NCBI RefSeq assembly: GCF_024448135.1
Contig: NZ_JAMRYX010000147.1
Span: forward strand, 1 to 41,102
Source of the DNA: Methylocystis suflitae
GTDB lineage: Bacteria > Pseudomonadota > Alphaproteobacteria > Rhizobiales > Beijerinckiaceae
Reading direction: 5' to 3'
DNA length: 41,102 bases
Shown in pieces: positions 32,334 to 41,102 of this stretch. Each line of letters opens with the position of its first letter. Position 1 is the stretch's first letter. The notes beneath the pieces are model-generated. The model had not been told where the DNA came from. It worked only from the letters and a program-made list of their open reading frames with translations, and searched no databases. The position numbers and the translations under genes were made by a program.

Positions 32334-32402
32334 GCGAGTGGACAGCGAGGCCGCTACTCGCTAACTCGCTACTCAATATTGGCTACTCGCTCTCGAAAAG
32401 TC

Positions 32403-33044
32403 ATGCTTCCGACTCCATCCAGCCGCCGCGGCATTGTCCTCATCCTTTCCTCGCCCTCCGGGGCGGGCAAGACGACGCTGACGCGGATGCTGCTGCAGGA
32501 CCGCGATCTCGACTTGACGCTGTCGATCTCGGTAACGACGCGCACAAGACGTTCGAGCGAAGTCGACGGCATCCATTACAGCTTCATTTCGGAACGCCGC
32601 TTCGTCGCGATGCGCGACGCCGGCGAACTCCTGGAATGGGCCGAGGTGCACGGTAATTTCTACGGCACGCCGCGCGGGCCCGTCGAAGACATCCTCGCGC
32701 AAGGCCGCGACTGCCTCTTCGACATTGACTATCAGGGCACGCGCCAGGTGCGCGAGAAGATGGGCGCTGACGCCGTCACCGTCTTTATTCTGCCGCCGTC
32801 GATGGACGAGCTGCGCGCCCGACTCGAGCGGCGCGCCGAAGATACGCGCGACGCGATGGCGCGACGGCTGGAGAATGCGCGCAAGGAAATCGCGCGCTGG
32901 AAAGACTACGACTATGTGATCGTCAACGACGATCTGCAGCGCGCCTTCGACGATCTGATCGCGATCCTGCGCGCCGAACGGCAGCGGCGGCCAAGGCGCG
33001 ACAAGGAAATCGAGCAATTCGTCGCCAAGCTCTTGAGCGAATAG
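32403..33044 (+). CDS. gmk: Guanylate kinase
   Basis: Phosphorylates GMP (and dGMP) with ATP to GDP. 213 residues. P-loop SSPSGAGKTTLTR (about 17-29), GMP-binding region SVTTRTRRSSEVDGIHYSF and EWAEVHGNFYGTPRGPVE, then DIDYQGTRQVREK and the lid RRAEDTRDAMARRL. I chose the ATG at 32403; a TTG at 32379 is in frame. The 69 bases after yicC contain several copies of ACTCGCT and an inverted AGCGAGT, probably a hairpin. Confidence 0.97.
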   Translation: MLPTPSSRRGIVLILSSPSGAGKTTLTRMLLQDRDLDLTLSISVTTRTRRSSEVDGIHYSFISERRFVAMRDAGELLEWAEVHGNFYGTPRGPVEDILAQGRDCLFDIDYQGTRQVREKMGADAVTVFILPPSMDELRARLERRAEDTRDAMARRLENARKEIARWKDYDYVIVNDDLQRAFDDLIAILRAERQRRPRRDKEIEQFVAKLLSE

Positions 33045-33075
33045 CTCTTCGCGCGCGGCGCGCTATCTCGTCACC

Positions 33076-33435
33076 ATGGCGCCTATTGCTCTCAAGCGCG
33101 TGTACGAACCCGCCGAGCCGGAAGACGGAACCCGCGTGCTCGTCGATCGGCTTTGGCCGCGCGGCTTGCGCAAGGACAAGGCGGACATTGATCTCTGGGC
33201 GAAAGACGTTGCGCCAAGCACCGCGCTGCGGCGCTGGTTCGGCCATAGGCCGGAACGCTGGCAAGAATTTGAAAAGCGCTATCGCGCCGAGCTTGCCGCG
33301 CCCGAGGCGCAGACGCAGGTCGAGGCGCTTCGCGCCATGACGCGCAAAGGCCGCGTCACATTGCTCTATGCGGCGCACGACGAGTCGATGAACAACGCCG
33401 TCGTGCTGCGAGACTATCTGCGCAAGCGTCACTGA
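33076..33435 (+). CDS. DUF488 family protein (YeaO-like)
   Basis: 119 residues. The family motifs are [20 protein letters not shown] (about 22-41), [20 protein letters not shown] and the C-terminal [22 protein letters not shown]. Small cytosolic proteins of unknown biochemical role; a nuclease-like or stress role has been proposed for relatives. ATG at 33076, 31 bases after gmk, so probably cotranscribed. Its 3' end overlaps the convergent rsmA gene by seven bases. Confidence 0.92.
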   Translation: MAPIALKRVYEPAEPEDGTRVLVDRLWPRGLRKDKADIDLWAKDVAPSTALRRWFGHRPERWQEFEKRYRAELAAPEAQTQVEALRAMTRKGRVTLLYAAHDESMNNAVVLRDYLRKRH

Positions 33436-34385
33436 GCCGAAAGGGCATTGGCCAAAGCGACGAAATCGGCGACGTCGATTTCTTCCGCGCGTTTGGTTCC
33501 TTCTATTCCGGCCGCTGCGAGCAGCGCCGCCGCATCGACGCCAAGCGACTTCAAACTTTGCCGCAACATCTTACGGCGCTGTCCGAACGCGGCTTGCGTG
33601 ACGCGCGACAATGCGCGCGGATCGCAGTGAAGCGGCGTGGGGTTTGGCGTCAGCTCAATGACGGAAGAGGTCACTTTCGGCGGCGGCGTGAAGGCGGCGG
33701 GCGACACATCGAAAAGAATGCGCGCCTGCGCGCGCCAGCCGCACAGCACAGCGAGCCGACCATAATCGGCGCGCTCTTTCGGCGTCGCGACGATGCGCAG
33801 CGCAACCTCTTTTTGAAACATCAGCACATAGCGGTCGAAGACCGAGGGCCAGGGTTCGGCTGCGATCCATTTCGTCAGCAACGCCGTCGCGACATTGTAG
33901 GGAAGATTGGCGCAAATGCGGGCGGAAGGACGGCTGTCATTCCCGGCAGGCCGAAGGCCTGATCGGGAATCCAGTGCAACAGCGCTATCGGATTTTGCAT
34001 TGGATTCCGGATCGCCCGCTACGCGGTCGCCCGGAATGACAGGCGCATAACTTCGAACCAGCGCCGCGACATCGATCTCCAGCGCATCGCCTTCGACGAT
34101 CGTTAGCCGGCCTGGATAATATGCTGCGATCTCTTCGAGCGCCGGCAGACAACGGGGATCGCGTTCGACGGCGATGACTCGCGCGCCTTGCTCGAGCAGC
34201 GCACGCGTCAGCCCGCCGGGACCGGGACCGATCTCCACGATGATCGTGTCATCGAAAGGCCCGGCGGCGCGGGCGATGCGCGCGGTGAGATTGAGGTCGA
34301 ACAGAAAATTCTGTCCGAGCGACTTTTTTGCGTCGAGTCCGTAACGGGCGACGACCTCTCGCAGCGGCGGCAGCGCGTCGATCAC
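33429..34385 (-). CDS. rsmA: 16S rRNA (adenine-N6,N6)-dimethyltransferase RsmA with in-frame repeat insertion
   Basis: Dimethylates two adjacent adenines in helix 45 of 16S rRNA during 30S assembly. 318 residues, about 35-40 longer than usual. SAM-binding motifs: [11 protein letters not shown] (20-30), [15 protein letters not shown] (51-65), AVERDPR (72-78) and the catalytic NLPYN (160-164). The C-terminal domain has [18 protein letters not shown] and [16 protein letters not shown]. Residues about 115-155 ([18 protein letters not shown] and what follows) do not belong to the family: they are encoded by a palindromic repeat (33934-34042) inserted without breaking the frame, just before NLPYN. 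GTG at 34385 follows the pdxA stop directly (TAAGTG), so the genes are coupled. Whether the enzyme works with the insert is unknown; the intact frame suggests so. Confidence 0.95.
   Translation of the reverse strand: MIDALPPLREVVARYGLDAKKSLGQNFLFDLNLTARIARAAGPFDDTIIVEIGPGPGGLTRALLEQGARVIAVERDPRCLPALEEIAAYYPGRLTIVEGDALEIDVAALVRSYAPVIPGDRVAGDPESNAKSDSAVALDSRSGLRPAGNDSRPSARICANLPYNVATALLTKWIAAEPWPSVFDRYVLMFQKEVALRIVATPKERADYGRLAVLCGWRAQARILFDVSPAAFTPPPKVTSSVIELTPNPTPLHCDPRALSRVTQAAFGQRRKMLRQSLKSLGVDAAALLAAAGIEGTKRAEEIDVADFVALANALSAQ
33934..34042. repeat. Palindromic element inserted in frame within rsmA
   Basis: Outer ends CTGTCATTCCCGG (33934-33946) and CCGGAATGACAG (34031-34042) are inverted copies. 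Inside are two hairpin units: ATTCCCG ... CGGGAAT in the left half and ATTCCGG ... CCGGAAT in the right half, each closing a smaller GC-rich stem. The organisation matches the intergenic element at 20354-20485 and the common Rhizobiales palindromic repeats. The coding frame stays open across all of it. Confidence 0.88.
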
Positions 34386-35384
34386 TTAACTGATGCGTCC
34401 TGCAAGTTTGATCGCCTCGATCAGGCTCGTCGGATCGGCGATTCCTTTGCCGGCGATGTCGAAGGCCGTTCCATGATCGGGCGACGCGCGCACGAAAGGA
34501 AGGCCGAGCGTGACATTGACGCCGCGGTCAAAAGCGAGCGTCTTGATCGGAATTAGCGCCTGATCATGCGTCGGACATAGCGCCACGTCATATTTCGCGC
34601 GAGCTGATTCGTGGAACATCGTGTCGGCGGGAAAAGGTCCGGACGCTTGGACGCCGCGCGCGCGCAATTCGGCGATCGCCGGCGCGATGGCGTCGATCTC
34701 CTCACGGCCAAGCGCGCCCTCTTCGCCCGCATGAGGGTTGAGGCCGGCGAAAGCCAGGCGCGGCTTACTGATGTGAAAACGCGCGCGCAGATCATGGTCC
34801 ACAATCTCTCCCGTCTTAACGATCAGTTCGCGCGTCAGCTTTTTCGAGACGTCGGCGAGCGGAATGTGGATCGTGATCGGAACGACGGCGAGCTCCTCCG
34901 ACCACAGCATCATCACCGCGCGGTAATCGCCGCCATAATGGCGATGCGCGAGCTCCGCCAAAAACTCGGTGTGCCCGGGATGTTTGAATCCGGCTTCATA
35001 GAGAACCGATTTCGCGATCGGATTGGTGACGACGGCGCGCGCTTCGCCCTTTGCGACGCATTCCACCGCCTGCTCGATGGAGCCAATCGTTGATTGAGCG
35101 TCGTGACAATCGGGACGGCCTGGCGCGCCGCCAACAACATGACGCCCCGTATCGACGATAGGCAGCGCGCGCGAGAAGACATCGCGCGCCTGCGCGGCCG
35201 TTGTGCTTTCAATCTGGATTTCGAGCGCGAGAGTGGCCGCGACTCGGGCGATAAAAGCGGGATGGCTGAGCAAAAAAAACGGTGGCAGATCGCGTGATTC
35301 GCGCATGACATAGGCCATGAGCGCGAGCTCCGGCCCGATGCCTGAAGGGTCGCCTTGAGTCAGGGCAATGGGCGCGAGCGTCAC
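34386..35384 (-). CDS. pdxA: 4-hydroxythreonine-4-phosphate dehydrogenase PdxA
   Basis: Oxidises 4-phosphohydroxy-L-threonine in the DXP-dependent route to pyridoxal phosphate; metal-dependent dimer. 332 residues. Motifs: ALTQGDPSGIGPEL at the N-terminus, TNPIAKSVLYEAGFKHPGHT with the metal histidine, FAGLNPHAGEEGALGREE, PTHDQALIPIKTLAFDRGVN and the C-terminal SPDHGTAFDIAGKG. Start is GTG at 35384. It is directly followed by rsmA, the common surA-pdxA-rsmA order, but surA is absent here: the next upstream gene is a small secreted protein beyond a 325-base gap. Confidence 0.96.
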   Translation of the reverse strand: MTLAPIALTQGDPSGIGPELALMAYVMRESRDLPPFFLLSHPAFIARVAATLALEIQIESTTAAQARDVFSRALPIVDTGRHVVGGAPGRPDCHDAQSTIGSIEQAVECVAKGEARAVVTNPIAKSVLYEAGFKHPGHTEFLAELAHRHYGGDYRAVMMLWSEELAVVPITIHIPLADVSKKLTRELIVKTGEIVDHDLRARFHISKPRLAFAGLNPHAGEEGALGREEIDAIAPAIAELRARGVQASGPFPADTMFHESARAKYDVALCPTHDQALIPIKTLAFDRGVNVTLGLPFVRASPDHGTAFDIAGKGIADPTSLIEAIKLAGRIS

Positions 35385-35658
35385 GGCTCTTGGCTGCCCT
35401 CACGGCAGTCGCGGGCGCCGAACCCGAAATTGCGCAGGCGCTGCTTGGTCATGAGCGACTGTGCCGCAGACGCGGCATGAAATCAAACCCCCGCTCGCCA
35501 CGATGCATAGCCGGAACCTATGGATTCAGCCCATAAGCTAGCCTCAAGGCAGTAGAGAGATTTATCTGCCGCCGTCCCAATACTGCGCCGCAAACAAGCA
35601 TATTTATTTTAATCTCCGACGGCGGACACGCTCGCGGCGCCATTGCGCTTTGCAAAAC
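35385..35658. other. Intergenic region upstream of pdxA
   Basis: About 275 bases, AT-richer in the middle (CATATTTATTTTAATC near 35598-35613), presumably the pdxA-rsmA promoter. No gene is visible; surA and lptD, which often stand here, are missing. Confidence 0.4.
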
Positions 35659-35693
35659 AAGCTCCGGCTGGTCTTAAGCGCCGGCCGAAGCTT
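35659..35693. terminator. Bidirectional hairpin terminator
   Basis: AAGCT-C-CGGCTGG pairs with CCGGCCG-A-AGCTT around a short loop. T-runs follow on both strands (CTTTTCTT on plus; GTTTTGC on minus). It lies just beyond the stop of the small minus-strand gene at 35710. Confidence 0.75.
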
Positions 35694-35709
35694 TTCTTGG
35701 CGGTCGTGG

Positions 35710-35952
35710 CTACTGCGCGCCTTCGAGAATGATCTTGCCGCTCGGATCGTGCGCTCCGTCCTCCGTCAACTGACGCGGATAGTGACGCATGACGTCGCGC
35801 GGCGTAGCGCTCAAGGCTTCATCGCGCCCGTGCTCGCGCACCGCGTCGCCCCAGACCTCGCGGAAATTATAGTGCCGCTCATACGCAAAGGCCGAGCCGG
35901 CTGAAAGCGCGACCCCGAGCGCCGCGGCGGCAAAGACGAGTTTAAAGGACAT
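35710..35952 (-). CDS. Small secreted hypothetical protein
   Basis: 80 residues. The N-terminus is a clear signal peptide (MSFKLVFAAAALGVALSAGS, then AFA, cleavage near residue 23). The mature part (~57 residues) is charged and contains YNFREVWGDAVREHGRDEAL and ATPRDVMRHYPRQL; I do not recognise it. I chose the ATG at 35952 because GGAG stands six bases before it; an ATG at 35964 is possible. Single gene with its own terminator. Likely periplasmic. Confidence 0.7.
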   Translation of the reverse strand: MSFKLVFAAAALGVALSAGSAFAYERHYNFREVWGDAVREHGRDEALSATPRDVMRHYPRQLTEDGAHDPSGKIILEGAQ

Positions 35953-36100
35953 CGTATTCTCCATCCTGACAATGCGCTCGCGGGCGGGGATGCCCGGGCG
36001 CCCTGTGGAGAAAGGATCCTTCATCTGCATGTCATAATAAACTGTATGATACTTAGCCCTTCCGCCGCGCGTGTGCGACGCAGCAATCGACCATCTATCG

Positions 36101-36138
36101 ATAAAACAAATGCGCGCCGCTCAGCGAGCGACGCGCAT
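36101..36138 (-). terminator. Rho-independent terminator of the purL-bolA-grxD operon
   Basis: On the minus strand ATGCGCGTCGCTC pairs with GAGCGGCGCGCAT (13 pairs, one G-U) around a GCT loop, followed by TTGTTTTATC. It lies about 25 bases after the grxD stop. Confidence 0.92.
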
Positions 36139-36162
36139 CACAACGCTGAACGGCGATGAGGC

Positions 36163-36507
36163 TTAGGCCTTGCCCGACGGGGCATGAGGGACGCCTTCTT
36201 TGTCGAGCAAAGCGACAAGTTCGCCACTCTGGAACATTTCCTTGGCGATGTCGCAGCCGCCGATGAATTCATTCTTGACGTAGAGCTGCGGAATGGTCGG
36301 CCAATTGGAATAGGCTTTGATGCCCTCGCGTATCGCGCCGTCGGCGAGCACGTTGATGGCTTTGTAAGGCACGCCGAGGTGGTTGAGGATCTGCACCACC
36401 TGCATGGAGAAGCCGCACTGCGGCGCCTGCGGCGTTCCCTTCATGAAGAGCACGACGTCGGAGGATTCGATTTCGCTTTTGATGCGGGCGTTAGCGTCGT
36501 CGGACAT
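36163..36507 (-). CDS. grxD: Monothiol glutaredoxin (Grx4/GrxD type)
   Basis: 114 residues with the monothiol active site CGFS (31-34) in [16 protein letters not shown] and the glutathione-binding region [20 protein letters not shown]. Such proteins bind a [2Fe-2S] cluster with glutathione and pass it on, usually as a complex with BolA. The neighbouring bolA gene supports this. I chose the ATG at 36507; upstream in-frame codons include only a TTG. Third gene of purL-bolA-grxD, closed by a strong terminator. Confidence 0.95.
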   Translation of the reverse strand: MSDDANARIKSEIESSDVVLFMKGTPQAPQCGFSMQVVQILNHLGVPYKAINVLADGAIREGIKAYSNWPTIPQLYVKNEFIGGCDIAKEMFQSGELVALLDKEGVPHAPSGKA

Positions 36508-36553
36508 TTTGCTTGCCTTTGTTGCGGCGTTCAAGGCGCCGGTGAGGAGGAGA

Positions 36554-36784
36554 TTATGGCGCCCGCGTAGTCAGCTGCAGCGCATGCAATTCGCCGCCGA
36601 GCCGATCGCCGAACGCGGCGTTGACCATCTGATGCTGCTTGACGCGGGTGAGGCCGCGGAAGCTTTCGGAGACGACCGTCGCCGCCCAATGATCATCGTC
36701 GTTGACGAGCGCGGTCAGCTCCACCTGCGCGTCGGGTATGGCGGTCTTGATGAGACGCTCGATTTCAGCGGAGGGCATGGGCAT
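36554..36784 (-). CDS. bolA: BolA family protein
   Basis: 76 residues, a short BolA. The family core is [20 protein letters not shown], then [20 protein letters not shown] and [21 protein letters not shown]; the FxGxxxVxxHxxV-like pattern is present. BolA partners with monothiol glutaredoxin in Fe-S handling. The ATG at 36784 follows the purL stop almost directly (TAAAATG); a second ATG two codons on is equally possible. The grxD gene starts 46 bases downstream. Confidence 0.94.
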   Translation of the reverse strand: MPMPSAEIERLIKTAIPDAQVELTALVNDDDHWAATVVSESFRGLTRVKQHQMVNAAFGDRLGGELHALQLTTRAP

Positions 36785-36785
36785 T

Positions 36786-39032
<2,247 letters not shown>

Positions 39033-39379
39033 TTAACCTCGCATTGACGTGAAAAATCTCAGCTGCGCTTCAAGCGTCTTCGCCGCGCTGCGGCGGCGCA
39101 AGGATTACTGCGCGCCGTCTGGCGCGGCAAGCCGCGCCTATGGGTAAAGTCGCATCCAAGACGCTGCGCACGGCAGCGGTTGCAGCAAAGCGATGCTTGC
39201 TATCTCACATTAATCTCAAGGGAATGTTGCCCGAGAGCCACAGCAGCCAAGAATGAGCATGCCCCAGCCTAATTTTGCATCAGACTTAGTTGCATTACAA
39301 AAATTTTATAGCAACGTGAACGGGACTTCGGCGCCTTCGTCGTCGACCGTCGACCGCAGAATTTAATCCGGGGGTTCCG
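39033..39379. other. Intergenic region between divergent purL and outer-membrane protein genes
   Basis: About 350 bases with promoters for both directions. The part at about 39265-39315 is strongly AT-rich (TTGCATTACAAAAATTTTAT, with a second TTGCAT 18 bases earlier), a likely promoter of the plus-strand gene, but I cannot fix the boxes. No gene seen. Confidence 0.45.
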
Positions 39380-41098
39380 ATGAAGAATTTTGTTCGCGGC
39401 GCGCTAGCCGCGCTTTTGGTCGGGAGCGTGGGCGCCGCCGCCCAGGCCGCCGACCTGCCCAGCTATAAGGCTCCGCCGCCGCCGCTTCCGCCCGCGTTCA
39501 CCTGGACGGGTCTCTACGGGGGCGTCAACATTGGTTACGGCTTCGGGGCCAGCTCCTCGGAAACGGGCGGTCTCGGCTATCTCACCGGAGTTCCGGTCGG
39601 CGTCGACCCTCCGGTCAACGTAGTGCCGCTCGGCTCGGCCTGGACCACCGGACAAAATCTGCAAGGCGTCCTGGGCGGCGGACAGCTCGGCTACAATTAT
39701 CAGTTCAACCCCTGGCTCGTTCTCGGCGCCGAGGCGGACATCCAGGCCGCCGATATTGGGTCCCACGGCAACGCGGTGGTGGGAATCGTCGATGCCGTAG
39801 GACCTCATGTGCAGTCGGTCAATTCGACGAAGAAGGTCGATTGGTTCGGCACGGTGCGCGGCCGGGTCGGCTTCACGCTGCCCTCCATGCCCAACCTGAT
39901 GGTTTACGGCACGGGCGGCTTCGCCTATGGCCAGGTCGTCCATAATGTCGGCTTCGCCGATAATTTCATCGGCACCACGATCTCTTCGGTCGGCCACGGC
40001 TACTACGACAACACCAAAGTCGGCTGGGCGGCGGGCGGCGGCCTCGAATGGTCGCCCTCCATGTTCCCGACGTGGTCGCTCAAGGCCGAATATCTCTATG
40101 TCGATCTGGGCTCGACGCGCGCGAATTCGGTCCCGCTCAATGGCGGCGTCCCCTCGATCGGCCTCGGCGTCACGACGCCGCTGTTCGCAGGAACGCAGAG
40201 CTCGCCGACCCGCTTTCACACGGTTCGCGCTGGCATCAACTGGCACTTCGATCCCTTCGCGGTTGTGGCGCCTTCGAGCGCGGGCGGCGCTCTTCCGTCC
40301 GTCAAGGGACCCCCGCCGGCTTTCGTCGACAGCTATCAGCCGTTTCAGGTCCGCCTGAAGGTCGCCGGCGTCATTCCGCTGGACGGCCATGGCACGGTGT
40401 ACGACTCGGGCGCCGGGACTCTTGCGGCCGGCTTGGGATCCATTGGCGTGCGCTCGGGCCTGACCGGCGCGAATGGCGTGATCGCCGGCGCGAGCACCAA
40501 CACCTCGACGTCGATCATCCCGATGCTTGATGTGGCCTATTACCTCAACAAGAATTGGGCGATCGAAGCGATTTGCTGCGTCGCGCCGCATCACATCCAG
40601 GGCACCGGCACGATCGCCAGCGACTTCGCTCGCGCCTGGCTGTTTCCGCCGTCTGTCATGCTGCAATATCACGTCACCAATTTCGGCGCTTTCCAGCCCT
40701 ATCTTGGCGTTGGCGTGAACTTCACCACCTTCTGGAACACCCGCGTCAACAACGACGTTTGGGGTATCCCGATGGCGCCTGGCTCCTTCCTTTCCACACT
40801 CGGCGTTCCGGCCGTGCTCAGCACGTTCCAATACGCCACGGTTTCTCCTTCCTGGGGCGTGGTCGGACAGGCGGGCTTCGATTACATGCTCAACGATCAT
40901 TGGGGCGTGAACCTCGACTTCAAATATGTCGGGCTGCATCCGATGGTTCACTCGACCGTCATCTCTTTCGCCCCCCAGGCGCCTGCGGCAGGAGCGATCT
41001 TCATTCCTGTCAAGGTGTCGCTGCCGATCAATCCGATCGTCATCTCCGCGGGCCTGACCTATCGCTTCGGCGGCAGCCTCCTGTCGCCGCTGTTCTAA
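39380..41098 (+). CDS. Fused outer-membrane protein: Omp25/31-like barrel plus OmpW-like barrel
   Basis: 572 residues. Signal peptide about 1-24 (LLVGSVGAAAQAA) and mature start DLPSYKAPPPPLPP. Residues about 30-295 form an Omp25/31-like barrel: FTWTGLYGGVNIGYGFG, GVLGGGQLGYNYQFNPWLVL, WFGTVRGRVGFTLPS, YGTGGFAYGQVV, RFHTVRAGINWHFDP, which would normally be the C-terminus. A linker (ALPSVKGPPPAFVDSYQPF) then resembles the mature N-terminus again. Residues about 320-572 look OmpW-like: VRLKVAGVIPLDG, IPMLDVAYYLNKNWAIEAIC, PPSVMLQYHVTNFGAFQPYL, GVNLDFKYVGL and the final PIVISAGLTYRFGG. So two complete barrels seem joined in one chain. OmpW-type proteins form small hydrophobic channels. ATG at 39380; complete within the window. 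Confidence 0.88.
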   Translation: MKNFVRGALAALLVGSVGAAAQAADLPSYKAPPPPLPPAFTWTGLYGGVNIGYGFGASSSETGGLGYLTGVPVGVDPPVNVVPLGSAWTTGQNLQGVLGGGQLGYNYQFNPWLVLGAEADIQAADIGSHGNAVVGIVDAVGPHVQSVNSTKKVDWFGTVRGRVGFTLPSMPNLMVYGTGGFAYGQVVHNVGFADNFIGTTISSVGHGYYDNTKVGWAAGGGLEWSPSMFPTWSLKAEYLYVDLGSTRANSVPLNGGVPSIGLGVTTPLFAGTQSSPTRFHTVRAGINWHFDPFAVVAPSSAGGALPSVKGPPPAFVDSYQPFQVRLKVAGVIPLDGHGTVYDSGAGTLAAGLGSIGVRSGLTGANGVIAGASTNTSTSIIPMLDVAYYLNKNWAIEAICCVAPHHIQGTGTIASDFARAWLFPPSVMLQYHVTNFGAFQPYLGVGVNFTTFWNTRVNNDVWGIPMAPGSFLSTLGVPAVLSTFQYATVSPSWGVVGQAGFDYMLNDHWGVNLDFKYVGLHPMVHSTVISFAPQAPAAGAIFIPVKVSLPINPIVISAGLTYRFGGSLLSPLF

Positions 41099-41102
41099 GA
41101 TT

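Noticed and set aside
39404-40951. 515-codon open frame on the minus strand
   Set aside because: Antisense to the outer-membrane protein fusion; composition is Arg-rich and shows no motifs.

Overview
The window looks like chromosome of a high-GC alphaproteobacterium of the order Hyphomicrobiales (Rhizobiales). Support comes from the PhyR-NepR-EcfG stress module, the lptB-rpoN-hpf-ptsN block, the fabD-fabG-acpP-fabF-mltG-yicC-gmk block, outer-membrane proteins whose mature N-termini read ADLPSxKAPPP, and the palindromic intergenic repeats typical of this order. A Methylocystaceae/Beijerinckiaceae or Bradyrhizobium-like host is plausible, but the genus is inference. No tRNA, rRNA, CRISPR array, intact transposon or prophage was seen.

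Region 1 (1-8.4 kb) has a tetrapyrrole/cobalamin theme: hemA (5-aminolevulinate synthase), a PduO-type cobalamin adenosyltransferase, a Tat-lipoprotein L,D-transpeptidase-like protein, a decayed partial copy of the adenosyltransferase, an orphan soluble histidine kinase and a small hypothetical gene. It ends in a three-gene minus-strand operon (btuB, an unknown gene, and a BtuM-like membrane protein) behind a sigma-70-like promoter and a clear cobalamin riboswitch. The likely logic is outer-membrane B12 capture, a possible inner-membrane B12 transporter, and conversion to adenosylcobalamin.

Region 2 (8.4-20.3 kb) is core metabolism and regulation: an M20 dipeptidase, fumC, the general stress response (ecfG-nepR with an almost certain EcfG promoter, divergent phyR, a KGG-repeat stress protein), then ptsN, hpf, rpoN and lptB on the minus strand, leuD, a DUF2243 membrane protein and a membrane-anchored cyclic-nucleotide-binding-like protein. 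A good sigma-54 (-24/-12) match lies just upstream of ptsN.

Region 3 (20.3-25 kb) holds a palindromic repeat directly in front of acs (acetyl-CoA synthetase), then a small accessory patch (IS5-family transposase stump and a toxin-antitoxin pair with an operator-like palindrome) and a Tat-exported deaminase-like protein.

Region 4 (24-33.4 kb) is fatty-acid synthesis and envelope: fabD, fabG, acpP, fabF, mltG, yicC, gmk and a DUF488 gene, interrupted by an oppositely oriented porin-like gene between fabD and fabG. Region 5 (33.4-41.1 kb) has rsmA (16S rRNA dimethyltransferase) with a palindromic repeat inserted in frame, pdxA, a small secreted protein, the grxD-bolA-purL group, and a 572-residue outer-membrane protein that appears to fuse an Omp25/31-like barrel to an OmpW-like barrel.

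The observations most worth following are the in-frame palindromic element in rsmA, the double-barrel outer-membrane protein, the riboswitch operon with an unknown gene, the sigma-54 site before ptsN, and the decayed adenosyltransferase copy.
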